Source: Gnetum montanum
Lineage: Eukaryota > Streptophyta > Gnetopsida > Gnetales > Gnetaceae
NCBI GenBank assembly: GCA_015680685.1
Contig: MNCI01034200.1
Coordinates: forward strand, 8,259-72,258
Length of the DNA: 64,000 nt
Direction: 5' to 3'
Shown here: piece by piece, positions 22,661 to 33,980 of the stretch
Position numbering within the stretch: position 1 is the stretch's first letter
Layout of the letters: each line of letters begins with the position of its first letter
The notes under the pieces: model-generated
Database searches by the model: none
The model's input: only the letters and a program-made list of their open reading frames with translations
Told to the model about the DNA's origin: nothing
Made by a program: the position numbers and the translations under genes

Positions 22661-24030
22661 GAGGCAATTGAACCCAAAGCTAAAGCAAGTGATTAAAGAA
22701 GAAATTGGACAACTTCTAAAAGTTGGGTTCATCTACTCCATTGCTGATAGCGAATGGGTTAGTCCATTAGTTGTTGTGCCCAAAAGGAAGGTAAATGGAG
22801 GGTGTGTATAGACTTTAGGCTACTNACCCAAAAGGAAGGTAAATGGAGGGTGTGTATAGACTTTAGGCTACTGAACATGGAAATATTCAAAGACCACTTT
22901 CCATTGCCATTTGTCGACCAGGTCTTAGACACCATTGTAGGGCATCGCTACTATAGTTTTCTGGATGGATACAGTGCATACAACCAAATCCAAATAGCAC
23001 CAGAAGACTAAGCCAAGACCATGTTCACAAGTCCTTGGGGGACATTTGCATACAAACATATGTCGTTTGGCTTGTGTAATGCTCCTGCAACATTTTAATG
23101 TTTGGTTCTAAGTATCTTCTAGCAGCAAATAGGAAATAGTGTAGAGGTCTTCATGGACGACTTCTCCACCTACGGAGTGAACTTCAATCAAGCATTGGAG
23201 CAATTAGAGCAAGTACTAAAGCAGTGTGTTGAAACCAATTTAAGGTTCAACTAGCAAAAAAGCCATTTAATGGTCCAAGAAGGTGTAGTATTAGGGTATA
23301 AGATTTCACAAATAGGGATAGAGGTAGACCCAAAAAAGATTAAAGTCATCCAAGGAATCACGTGCTAACCTAAAACTATAAAAGAAATCCAATCATTCAT
23401 TGGATACATTGGCTAGTATAGAAGATTCATAGAGAAATTTTTAAAGGTTGCAAAACCATTGGTTGAACTAACGAAAAGGACGTGCCTTTCGAATGGACCA
23501 GAGAATGTAAGTTAGCTTTTCAAACTCTAAAATAGAAGCTTGTAGAAACACCTATTCTACAAGCTCCTAACTGGTCCAGACCATTCCACATAATGACTAA
23601 CATGCCAACTATGCTTTAGGAGTCGTACTTACACAATTAGATGACCAAAATTATCCTTATTACATCCACTGTGCAAGTAGGAGTATTGCTAGTGCACAAC
23701 TCAACTACACCACAATGAAAAAGGAATTAATGGCTGTAGTGTTTGTACTAGATAAGTTTAGGCACTGTGTGTTGGGCTATAAGGTATTTATACACACATA
23801 CCATAGTGCAATTCGGTTCCTAATGAATAAACCAACAGTGAGCCCTCACATCATACAATGGTTCATAATCTTACAAGAGTTCGATCTTACAATGATTGAT
23901 CATAAAGGTATTGAGAACATTGTTGCTGATCATCTATCTCAGTTAAGATGGGACAACAAAGATGATGAATATCCACTTTCTAATCACTTTCCTAATGAAT
24001 TCCTCTTTGTAGGTGTAGTAAATAGTTAAT
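22661..24030 (+). pseudogene. pol: Reverse transcriptase and RNase H of element C
   Basis: RT blocks are in the order VGFIYSIADSEWVSPLVVV, CIDFRLLNME, LPFVDQVLDTIVGH, YSFLDGYSAYNQIQIA, FGLCNAPATF, the catalytic VFMDDFSTYG (about 23146) and VQEGVVLGYKIS. RNase H starts near 23575 and ends with DHKGIENIVADHLSQL near 23945. Frameshifts lie near 22790 and 23480, the first partly caused by the false 46-base duplication around the N at 22825. Confidence 0.85.
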
Positions 24031-25397
24031 TAAGCACAAAAACAAATTGGTATAGTAGCATTCTTACCTATCTCCTTACAGAACAAACACCATAAGAGTT
24101 GGATGCCAAAAAGAAACAATAGTTTCTTCACCAAGCCAAATATTTCATGGAAATCAATGGACACCTTTATAAGGTATGCCTTGATGGCTTAGTGCGATGG
24201 TGTGTTCTTGATGTAGATCAAATATGAGTTCTTCAAGATGCTCATGAGGGTCCTTGTGGGGGTCATTATGTTGGGAGATGAATAGCCATTAAAATCTTTC
24301 TTGTAGGATATTATTGGCCTACATTGTTTCAGGACGCTCATCATTTTGTCCAATCTTGTGAGCACTACCAACGTGATGAAGGAATGACTACTAGGATGGA
24401 GGGTTCACAACAATGAATTCAACCTTTAGAACCCTTCAACATATGGGGAATTGATTTTATGGGGCCTATTACACCAATGTCCAATGAAAAAGCCTACATT
24501 ATTGTTACTATTGACTATTTCACAAAATGGGCAGAAGTAGCTATTGTTAAATATTGTACATCATCCACTGTTACACGATTTATTCAACAACAAATTGTGA
24601 AAAGGTTTGGTGTGCCTCATGCACTTATTTCTGACAATGGTACACATTTTACAAGTGTGACTTTTGGAAAGTTGATGCAACACTTAGGAGTTGAACAAAA
24701 ACTGACTACACCATACCATCCTCAAGTGAATGGTCAAGTCGAAGTAACCAATAGGGAGATTACAAAAATATTGACAAGAACCATTAGAAAATATAGGTGA
24801 GACTGGAGCACCAAACTAAATGATGTTCTTTGGGCATATCGCTCCACATGGAAACTCCCTATAGGCTACTCTCCCTACGAGTTAGTGTATAGAAAACTCC
24901 TAAAGCTTCCTATTGAAGCAGAACTCCATACACTATCTACAACGTGTGATCTTGGCCTTAACCTTAATCTAGCACAAAAAGAACAGTTAATGAACCTTAA
25001 CTTGCTAGATGAGAATCGATTAGTCACCCTATCATCTAATGAATTATACAAGGCTTTTAATAAATGACGTCATGACCTAAAAATTAGGAAAGTTAAATAC
25101 CAACCTAGAGATAAGGTCCTTTATTGGAACCCCACACATGTGCCACAATGCACTAAATTTCAAATGCTGTGGGAAGGACCTTATATTATTCATGTAACTT
25201 TTCCTTCAGGAGCCATGATGATTTACAAACCTAAGAGCATGGATAAGAAATTGTTGGTCAACATCCAACAAACCAAACCTTTCCATGAGCCTAGAACAGC
25301 CAGTACCAATACTACCTCTGTTGGTGGACAACCTTGCTTGCTATTTCAGATCTCCTCCCTCCAACTCATTCATGGGGGAGATGGCCACCAATGCTAA
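24031..25397 (+). pseudogene. pol: Integrase of element C
   Basis: Zinc-binding region GGHYVGR...SCEHYQRDEG, in which one Cys has become Tyr; then EPFNIWGIDFMGPI, IDYFTKWAEV, ALISDNGTHF and GQVEVTNREITKI, which keep the Asp-Asp-Glu residues. The C-terminal part KVLYWNPTHVP...FQMLWEGPYIIHVTFPSGAM is followed by KKLLVNIQQTKPFHE. Stops are few; this is the best preserved integrase here. Confidence 0.85.
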
Positions 25398-27331
25398 CCA
25401 TTCTAAGCCCTCAGCTCTTTTTGTATTCTTTTTTTGCACATTTTTGTTTTACACATTTTTTCAATTTTACTTATTTTTGGTTTACACCATCGTTCACATT
25501 TTTACTATTTCTTTGTTTGATTTACTTTCATTTGTCATATAATAAATGCTCACGATGGTGGGTTAGACTATAATAATGTTCATTGCTAATGTTTGGTTTT
25601 TACCTTTGATTTTCAATGTTGGTATTAATATATGGTTTTTTTTGATAAAATAGGCAATGAGTCCATGTCATCCATTCATCCATTCAGCTCTATGATTTCC
25701 CTTTGTTTGGAAGTGTACTATCCCTCTTTTCTAAGAAAAACTTATTAATGAACTGGTGGCTTAGTACTTTTCAAACCAAGGAAAGATTCAAATGGATTGA
25801 AAAGGATATGACTTCAAGGGGATTTGTTGCATTTGACGCATTTGTGCTTACTATTCTCTTGGGTACTTGGATGCTTTTTAGAAGTCTTCTGCCATTCTTC
25901 TATTGACCAACTATCAGGAAGTTGAATGAATCTAAATAAGTCTTTGCATGGTGTGGTTCTCATGCAAAAAAAAAAAAAAAAAAAAACAACAACAACAACA
26001 AAAACTAGTGCGAATTCAAAGCACACCCCTTAGACACAACAAAGAAACATAAGCAGCAAACATTGGTTATGACACTAGAAAGACATGTTATCCATGCCTG
26101 AATGTTCCCTCTAACTAAGGCCCTTTCTCACTTCCTGCTTCTCTATCTTTCTCTCCTTGGAATGGTGGTGACTCTATGAATGTATTCTTGTTGCTTCACA
26201 AGGATGGGTTGGTCAAATGTATTGATGCAAGGTCATTGAATGTGGTTGGTGAGTCCAGACTTGGGATGAATTTTATTCAGTCATCTTAACCAAATAATAC
26301 ACAAGGGACTTTACAAAACCTTTCTCTTAGGATTTCATTTCATTTCCTCCTCTCTTTCCATATTTCTTCCCATATTCCACCTCATTGTTGATTTTATGAT
26401 TAGTCTATGTCTTGGTTGATGCATTGTTAGTCTTCAGTAAACTCTCGTGGGTAAGTCTTTAACCATTATTTCCATATGTCATTCTAGGAGCCTACAACCT
26501 CTTTGGTTTGTGGCATTGTTAGGGCATAAAGGGCATGAGCCTGCTTTGGGGAGGACCCATTGGCATTCCTTTTTGTTGTAATTGTTAAGTTCTTTTCCTC
26601 AAACATTATTTACAATCAACCATTTCTTATTTCATCCCCATCCATGGCATCCATTTTATTAGCTTTACCATTGTTATCTCTCTTATCTTTCTTGTTCCTT
26701 CAATATTTCCACCCTATTGCTACTGGCAATTCACTCTTAGTCGTGGGGGGGCCCTATCACAAATTTTTTCATTTAATTACCTATCTCACCCCTACACCTT
26801 GCGTAGTTATTAGTTAAAAACCTCTAACATAGTATTTGCCATACCCACAACCTAGCCAATGCACTTATATCGAGGCAAGGTATTAACCACATTGTGGCTT
26901 ATCTATCCCTGCTAATTCATGACTATGTTGTGTGTGCAGATGGTGATTACATGCATAATGGACTAGGATAGGAGAAAGCACTTAGGATGGACTGGAGCGG
27001 GAGTAGTTATGCAAGGAACACGCTTCATCACATGGCTATGGATTGACAACAGGGTGTACATTTTTTACATCAACAACAATGCACCTCATTTTATTTTCTC
27101 TCTCTCTTTCTCTTCAAGTTGTCGGATGAGGGTTTGGATGTCATCTATGAAAAGTGTTCACCACAATGGACGTGAACACCAATGTTGTAATATTTTTGTC
27201 AATCCATTCATCAGGCACCTTGAGTTTATTATTCCTTGTCACTGTCAAGTTCTCATTCAGTCAATAATCCCATACCTTCCCAATATTTGGTAAGGAAATC
27301 GAGGACAATTTTTCATTTAGTTGTGGGGGTA
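25398..27331 (+). other. 3' non-coding region and polypurine tracts of element C
   Basis: About 1.9 kb without a credible gene; no envelope-like protein is seen. It is conserved with the same region of F (36671-38539). Three TGGGGG purine tracts stand in it: at 25372 just after pol, near 26744, and at 27322 at the LTR border, where the last serves as the plus-strand primer. A poly-A/CAA microsatellite lies at 25966-26003. A short segment around KHLGWTG (26975) is shared with F, so a very small or lost ORF is possible. Confidence 0.6.
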
Positions 27332-27341
27332 TGATGAGTCG
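27332..27341 (+). repeat. Ten-base stub of the 3' LTR of element C
   Basis: TGATGAGTCG directly after the polypurine tract is a family-1 LTR start; the next base begins a family-2 LTR. Confidence 0.6.
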
Positions 27342-29237
27342 TGAAACATCCTAAATTTTCAAGGCATTCTTGCTTCACCAGGTCCTTAGAATTCAGGCAG
27401 CATCATGACACTTTGGCAAGAAATGGATGCTCTGAGTTTAGACTATCCAGTTCAGCAAATTTTCTACTTCCAGTGTTGACAGGCCCAATAGACTCACTGA
27501 CCTGCCCACTTGGGTAGTTCATCAAGCTGACAGTCTACTGAGGAGTGATGCATGGGGTTTTCGGTGGTGCTTAGGCTGTGCAAAATAGTTCGGCAAGTTT
27601 TCTAGTCAAGAAGTTTGCTATGCTACGCTATGCTATGTAGCATAGCAGGCCTCAGAAGATAATTGCAGGACGAAGTGCTACGCTACGCTATGCTATGTAG
27701 GGTAGCAAAAGTAAGGCAAATAGGCCTAGCTTACTTAGTGATTTCAATCGCATTGAGCAAGCACTTTCAGTCTTCAAGTCCAGTTGCTTTGCTTAACTTT
27801 AGGTCCTTTGGCAAACCTCCTTTTACTAGAAAAGTAGCAGATCAAGCAAAAAGTAGGCTATGTTGGCTGCTATGCTATCCTATGCTACGTAGCATAGCAC
27901 AACATAGCAATGATGCAAGAAAAACATAAGGGCGTCTCAGAATGCAAGATCAACAAGTACGCTATGCTTCATGTTTGCAATGCAAATTGTAGCTAAGGCC
28001 AGCTACTATGCTACATAGTGTAGCATAGCATAGCAAACATGCAGAGCTAGCCAAAACACTTCAAAGGCTTCCAACACTTGCAGTTAACTCCACAGCAAAT
28101 TTCTTCCTTGAATTGGTGGCTACGCTATGCTACGCTACATAGTGTAGCATAGCGTAGTAAGTGGGCATGCTACGCTAACATGCTACACTACAAAGCGTAG
28201 CACATCGTAGCAAATAGCCACACTACCCTAACACACTATGCTCCACAACGTAACATAGCATAGCAGCCAGTTGATCGTAGCATAGCATAGCAGCCAGTTG
28301 ATCGTAGCATAGCATAGCAGGTAGCTACGTTACACTAACATGGCTACACTCCGCAGCGTAGCATAGCATAGTAGGTGGCTACGTTATATCGGTGCACTTC
28401 ACTCCTTATTTGCATTAATGGCACAGCTAATCCCAATGTCTCTAGTTATGACAGTGTAATTGCAGCATGGTAGGCTCATTAATCAGCTTTTCATGTCCAT
28501 ACAGCATGGACACGTCAACATCTGGCAAGTACAGGACATGCGGTGTTGAAATTGTATTTTTTGCGAGCAACGCTCAAAGGGTGGGAAAATTTAAGGGTTG
28601 GCAAATTGGCAATTCAAAGAGCAAAGAAAAATTAGTTGGCAATTTTAAGCATTGTTGGAAAATCAATTAAAAAAACCCTATTAGCAAAATAGTTTGCATT
28701 CCCATTTTGCATCCTGTTAGCTCTTTCCCATTGCCTTGTAGCATTTTTCATTGTTAGCTTGTGAATGCATGTTCAAGTACACAGTTGTCTTGCTTTGAAC
28801 GTATTTGGTTACTTTTGGGATCTCTATGCTTCCCAGCGTCATGCAACCGATTGTATCCACTCTGGCAAAGTAAATCCGTAGTCTTGAAGCAGTGCATTTC
28901 TTAACTCCAGTTTACTTTCTTCTCCTATTTATCATTGCATTTTNAGGTGCATTTCTTAACTCCAGTTTACTTTCTTCTCCTATTTATCATTGCATTTTAC
29001 ATCGTTTTTTTTCCTCGCATATAATAATCGATATTTTATGCTATAAATGTTATTTTCACATTACACATTTGTAAAAGGTTTAGTGACACCAATTAAGTCC
29101 CTTTCTGATCGACTAGACTATTCAGGGCACACCATTTCTGTTTTAATCCAACACAGCCCTTGTGCAGATATGGGGTTAAGACTGTTCGACTAGCAACCTC
29201 TCAGTGTGTCCAATCATCGACGTTTTCAGTCGCTATA
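27342..29237 (+). repeat. 5' LTR of element G
   Basis: Starts TGAAACATCCTAAATTTTC and ends about GTCGCTATA before the primer site: 1896 bases, including a 53-base assembly duplication at the N at 28944. The 27600-28390 part is a dense field of GCTACGCTATGC/GTAGCATAGC words forming palindromes, with a 28-base unit repeated near 28262-28318. It is far longer than the LTRs of D, mainly because of this field. Confidence 0.75.
28892..28998. repeat. False 52-base duplication around a single N
   Basis: 28892-28943 and 28947-28998 are identical and separated by N plus two bases. The same pattern occurs at 22138 and 22825. Confidence 0.8.
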
Positions 29238-29243
29238 GTTTTC

Positions 29244-29262
29244 TGGTGCTAGAAGGAGGGCC
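29244..29262 (+). other. Primer-binding site of element G
   Basis: TGGTGCTAGAAGGAGGGCC, the same as D (50426) except for one transition. I cannot name the primer tRNA. Confidence 0.65.
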
Positions 29263-29344
29263 TTTAGTGTCCTTTTCCATGTTATATGGTAGTCCTGTAA
29301 GTGTTTTACACCCTAACATGCACTAGCGTAAACTTGACACCCTT

Positions 29345-31350
29345 TCGTGGTTGTTTACGCATCGTGTGATACAGATCGGTCGCTCCGATGTTTCCTTTGG
29401 AATCCAGCAAGACATAAAGCCTTTGATTGCCTTCTGATCTCCTTGTTTTCCTTGTTTGCAAACCTGTTTAGCTTTGTGACAATGACTCCCCAAGCAATGT
29501 TACTAACACCTCGAACATTGAGGTTCCCCTCATGGTTCAAGGCATCACAGTTGCCAAACAACCACTCAGCCTAGGGCTGGGACCATGTTGATCCCTCAGG
29601 ATCCAAAACTGGGGACTTGAGGGCTGGGCCCAACAACATGAGTGATATAACTTTCTCTACGCTAAGGTGTAGGCAAACCTGCTCTTAGATGCACAAGAGT
29701 TCGAATAGAAGCATAGTTTCAAGTTCACCTACTGCAATGGGAAGGAATTTATTCCCACTCTTGGCGTTTCCATCCCCTTAACGCAAATGAACCAATGGCT
29801 TTTAGATTAGTTGATCCAAGTGATTAAGCCTGGGAAGCACAAGACATAGCGTCTCATCACGATGAGGCTTTCTAGGATAGATAGGAGGAGTTGGATTCTC
29901 AATCTGAGGGGGATGGTCAAACCGACCCTACTACCATCCCTCCTACCCCATCCTTTTGGACGAACCCATTGTCTATTGCCACTCCCTTCATGATCACGTC
30001 TACGCCATCACAACTTGTGATTACATTGGCAATGGGTAGCCATGTCATGCCCTTAGCATATCAATGCCCTTATTCCCCTATTTCATTCTCAGCCACTGTT
30101 CCTCCGTAAACTATTCATCCATCTATTTTTGCATCCCATCATGTACCAATCATGGCTACCCTACCACACATTCATACCATACCTACTTCACAGTTACATG
30201 CAGCTTCCACCTCTATTCTTGCATTTACACCTATCCCATCATCAGTGGCGGGCCCAGGCCTATCCACATGGTGGACCTCATTCACCTTTCCTCCTACTAC
30301 CTTACCATCGTAGATGTCTCATGTTCTCCATCAGACCTACCAAGCCCTGCAAATAGTACAATCCAGCGCAAGGCTATGGTCTATTCCACTAGCCATGCAA
30401 ACAGTCTACCCCATAGCGCAACCCTGGGCTGCTACTACAATAGCACCACTTGCTGGTTGGTGGATGCCACAAGCAACATAGTTTGCAAGGGCCATCCCAA
30501 CAACACTACCGATAGGTCACGTTGCTGCCCCTACGATTGTCCAATAGTCTGCATCATCCCCGGGTCTGGATCAAGCATTCTAGATTATCCAAACCCTTAC
30601 TGAGGAAATAAAACACCTCAAGGCTATTGAGTCTGACATGGTACAAGTCATAGACTTCTACCAGGACAATCCCATAAGCTCGGTAATCCTTGCACTAACG
30701 TTACCCCTAGGGATGTCACTCCCCCATTCCACGAAATACAACAGGGAGAGAGATCCCAACACACATCTCATTACATTTAGATCTGAGTCTCTTCTTCTGC
30801 AACAATGGACGCATACGATCATTCATGTCTTTGCCATGTCTTTGACCAGAAAAGCCCTGGACTGGTACCGTGCCCATTCACGCTCCTCCATATCAATCCT
30901 AGAGGAGCTTTTGATCCAGTTCGTGACTTGCTTCAAATACAACTTGAGACCACTAGATCAGTTAATGAGCATGAAACAAGACCCACTAGAACTAGTCTAG
31001 AAGTTCATCCAACGCTAGAGCGCGACCCTTAACAAAATCCGTGAGCCCATCACGGAGGCCCATTTTCTAGCCATCTTCAAGGATGCAGTAAATGACTTTA
31101 TTAAGTCTAAGAAATATTATCTTACTCTGCACACTCTCAGTTAGGCTTTCTCTCAAACTAAGAGCATACAGGATGTGGTTAAGGCAAGCAAAGACCCGAC
31201 CTACATTGCATACAAGAACACCTTTGCGAAGAAGGACAAGGGTAAGGTTGCTACAGCCACAGTGGCTGCTGTGGCGAACAAGGCCAAACCAAAACCTAAT
31301 AACAATAGTAACAAGAACAACAAGAAATCAGCCAAGCCTACTATCTTCTT
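29345..31350 (+). pseudogene. gag: Gag relic of element G (Tat-like)
   Basis: An N-terminal block around FTYCNGKEFIPTLGVSIPL (29705-29785) matches D (50915-50985). A proline/threonine-rich middle part follows (29930-30600). The capsid core is LPLGMSLPHSTKYNRERDP (from 30689) with the MSLTRKALDWYRAH block (30836), then an alanine/lysine-rich tail KDKGKVATATVAAVANKAK (31237). The pattern of P..TKY.G..DP and L..KAL.WY is that of Tat-lineage gag. Few stops occur in the core. It ends at the junction with F. Confidence 0.7.
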
Positions 31351-32815
31351 GGGGAGGCCATGAGAGTTCCAACAAGACACCAAAAAGATAGTAGGATCAA
31401 GAGGTTAGACATGAATAACATCCCACGATTTGAAGCGGGATATAACGCTGATCCTCAAAATCACCTACAAGCATTTCACAATGTTTGTTCCTTGCAAAAC
31501 ATAGAAAATGAGTGCAAAAACTTAAGTTGTTTCCACAGAAACTAGTACAAGAAGTTAAAAGCTAGTACCAGTCCTTAGAATCAGAATCCATTTGTAGGTG
31601 AAGTACTATGTTAGAATTATTCAACGATAAGTACCAAACGTACTCTTGGGTGTCTAACCTATATAAACAAATCCAAGGATGAAAATAAGGAAGTCATGAA
31701 CCCTTGGATGCTACCATGGGTCGCTATTATGCACTTTTACATCATTTTCCTAACCATGGTTATTCATAGCAGGATCAGCTATGCCATCTCATAGATGGGC
31801 TTAGGCATGAAATGAGAAGAACCCTTGGAACTTATGCCCAAGGAAGGTTATTTGAGCTTAGGTCCCATCAAATTCATAGACTACTAGAGAAAGTTGCTAA
31901 GGAAGAACGTGAGCTATGAAAGAGAGAGAATGTGGAAGAATATAATCGAGATCCTTCTCTATGGAAGAAGGGAGTAAGATTTTGTGAGGATGAGGAAGAG
32001 TCACCACTTGAAGAGATAGTGAATAGGAAAATATTGCCTATCCAAAAGTTAGCATCAGAAGTATCAGCAAAGGTAGAACAAATGTGGAAAACCCTGGATA
32101 GTAGATTTCAAACTATCCGCAAAGTAGTAGAGGAGTTTAGAGAGCGAGGTAGTGATTGTGACAAAATAAAAAAGAGAGAAGCAGAAAATGCACATAACAA
32201 GGGTAAGGGTAAAGTTGCTATTATTGAAGAGGTTGTGGACTTAGATACAGATGATGATAGTGGATGCGAGATATGTCAATACAACCATCCTAAGGGATGT
32301 TGCCCTATGATCTCACATCTGTAGGAGTCTGAGGTGTATGCACTTAATCCATGATTAAACAAACGACAAACATCCCGATGGTTACCTTATCCTCAAGGTA
32401 AACCAAGGCAGTTCCACCAACCTTTTATGTATTATCCAAGTGGAACTCCACCACAACCAATTGAGCAACATCAACAGTGGTAGCACCCACAATCATGGGG
32501 AATGCCACCACCAAGGCAACAATATCCTTATTGACAACCTGATCCATATGGATATTACGTGCAACATCCAATCTCTCCACATGAATTTGTTGGTCACGTT
32601 ACTCCCCAACATCACTACCAAGCCCACGAGTAGTATAGGACTCCCTCTCCTAGGGGCGATATTTCACAAGTGTACCATCCTTCCAATCCAGCTGCATCTC
32701 TCCCACCAAGAGCTCCATTACTGCCTACTCCAGCAATGTAAGGTGAACATCCTGCTCATCCATAACAACGCAATGCCACAAGGGCTATAAATCCTCAACC
32801 TACTATTGGTTTTGA
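31351..32815 (+). pseudogene. gag: Gag relic of element F (5' truncated)
   Basis: Begins RHQKDSRIKRLDMNNIP (31373), followed by the capsid domain and an open 130-codon piece (31932-32324) that ends in the knuckle CEICQYNHPKGCCPM. A glutamine/tyrosine/proline-rich tail runs to about 32800. It aligns with C from about 20015 on. The break at its left edge is a recombination point and not a start codon. Confidence 0.8.
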
Positions 32816-33480
32816 CAATCGTATGAAGAAAAGACCTTTCTTCAGAACCAACAGCCCAACCAAGCCTTTGCAACCCCAAGTGGCTGAGTCCTTGGACGTC
32901 TCTGTATCAAATAAAGCTTCAGAGCCCCCTTTGAGCCTAACAATGCATTCAATGCATATGGTCATGTTAACACATGTCGTTACTAATTGGATCAATGTTG
33001 GCCACCTTCCCAAGAAATTCTTTGATCCTAGGAGTCCCCTAATATATTTGCAAATCGTTGGGAATGAGCCATGCAAAGCTCTTTTGAATTTAGGTTTCCT
33101 ATGTCAACTTGATATCCCAAGAAATGTATAAGGCCTGGAACTTGCCTCCATTAAAAAAGAGCAACATCTATTTGGAGTTGGCTGACCAGTCCATCATTGT
33201 TCCCTTGGGATTAGTGGAGGACATTGTTACCACTATTTGTGGATGGTCGTATTAAGCTGACTTCCTAGTGATTCAAGTGAACAACCGTAAGGGGGACTTC
33301 CCAATCATAATGGAAAGGGCATGGCTAAGCACTATTGATGTGTGCCTAGGAATCCATGATCTTTCCCTAGAAATATCTAAGGAAAATACTTTCGAAAAGA
33401 TCAAGAAGAAGAAAGTCCCATGCATCGCATACAGTGACACAGGGTGTAATTGCATGCAGAGATCATGGGTTATGCAATGT
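32816..33480 (+). pseudogene. pro: Protease domain of element F
   Basis: Carries LQIVGNEPCKALLN, where the Asp of the active site has become Asn, and a frameshift follows at once. The second half QVNNRKGDFPIIMERAWLSTI is open in another frame (33268-33480). Inactive. Confidence 0.7.
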
Positions 33481-33980
33481 TTAACATTGCCTACATGCAA
33501 TCAGTGTGCACAAACAATCAATATACAAAGGTGCCTGTATGCAGTAGCCACACAATAAGAAGATACCCAGTGGTTGACAGTTGATCAAGAAAGTAGCTCA
33601 CTTATATGCATGGAACTAACTGAGGGTTTGACCTGTGCCTACATAGATAGCATAGACACATTAGAGTAAGTCCATTGCCAACTTTCAAGTCCTCACTTAG
33701 AAAACATCAATTGGGGAAAGTTGGAAATTCCTAAGAAATTTAAACAAGAGCCCATAGAGCTAAAACTGTTTCCTACTGGTATGGAATACATGTTCCTTAA
33801 GAATGGAAAATTGGTAATCATCAATGCAAAACTTGCTGCATAACAAAAAGAGAGTATGCTAAAGGTAATAAAAAAGTGGTTAAAATCCTTCACCTAGTCA
33901 TATCCAGAATTAACTAGAATAGATCCTAGAATATGCCAGCATAGGATTTACACTAACTCCTCCATGAAGCCTTTGAAACA
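33481..33980 (+). pseudogene. Protease-RT linker of element F
   Basis: Same linker as B and C, with LKLFPTGMEYMFLKNGK near 33763-33815. Only stops and small frame changes are seen. Confidence 0.55.

Larger units (their letters stand above)
18047..27341 (+). mobile_element. Element C: family-1 Athila-like Ty3/gypsy element, nearly full length
   Basis: 5' LTR (18047-18953), primer site, gag, pol and the complete 3' non-coding region with polypurine tract (27319-27331). Only the first ten bases of its 3' LTR (TGATGAGTCG, 27332-27341) remain before the family-2 LTR of element G. Its internal region is closely related to that of F. Many stops and several frameshifts make it inactive. Confidence 0.85.
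27342..31350 (+). mobile_element. Element G: 5' half of a family-2 (Tat-like) Ty3/gypsy element
   Basis: A long 5' LTR (27342-29237), primer site and gag lead up to about 31350, where the sequence switches without a gap to family-1 gag of element F. Protease and everything after are absent. It is related to element D across LTR ends, primer site and gag. Confidence 0.8.

Noticed and set aside
25966-26003. Poly-A tail of a LINE or processed copy
   Set aside because: It is an A-run with CAA repeats inside the collinear 3' region of C; no retrocopy borders.
25398-27300. Envelope-like gene after pol in C and F, as in some Athila elements
   Set aside because: Only short unrelated frames and no signal peptide or membrane segment conserved between the two copies.
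29355-29561. Minus-strand frame in the leader of G
   Set aside because: It overlaps the sense leader and gag start conserved with D; no support for a gene.
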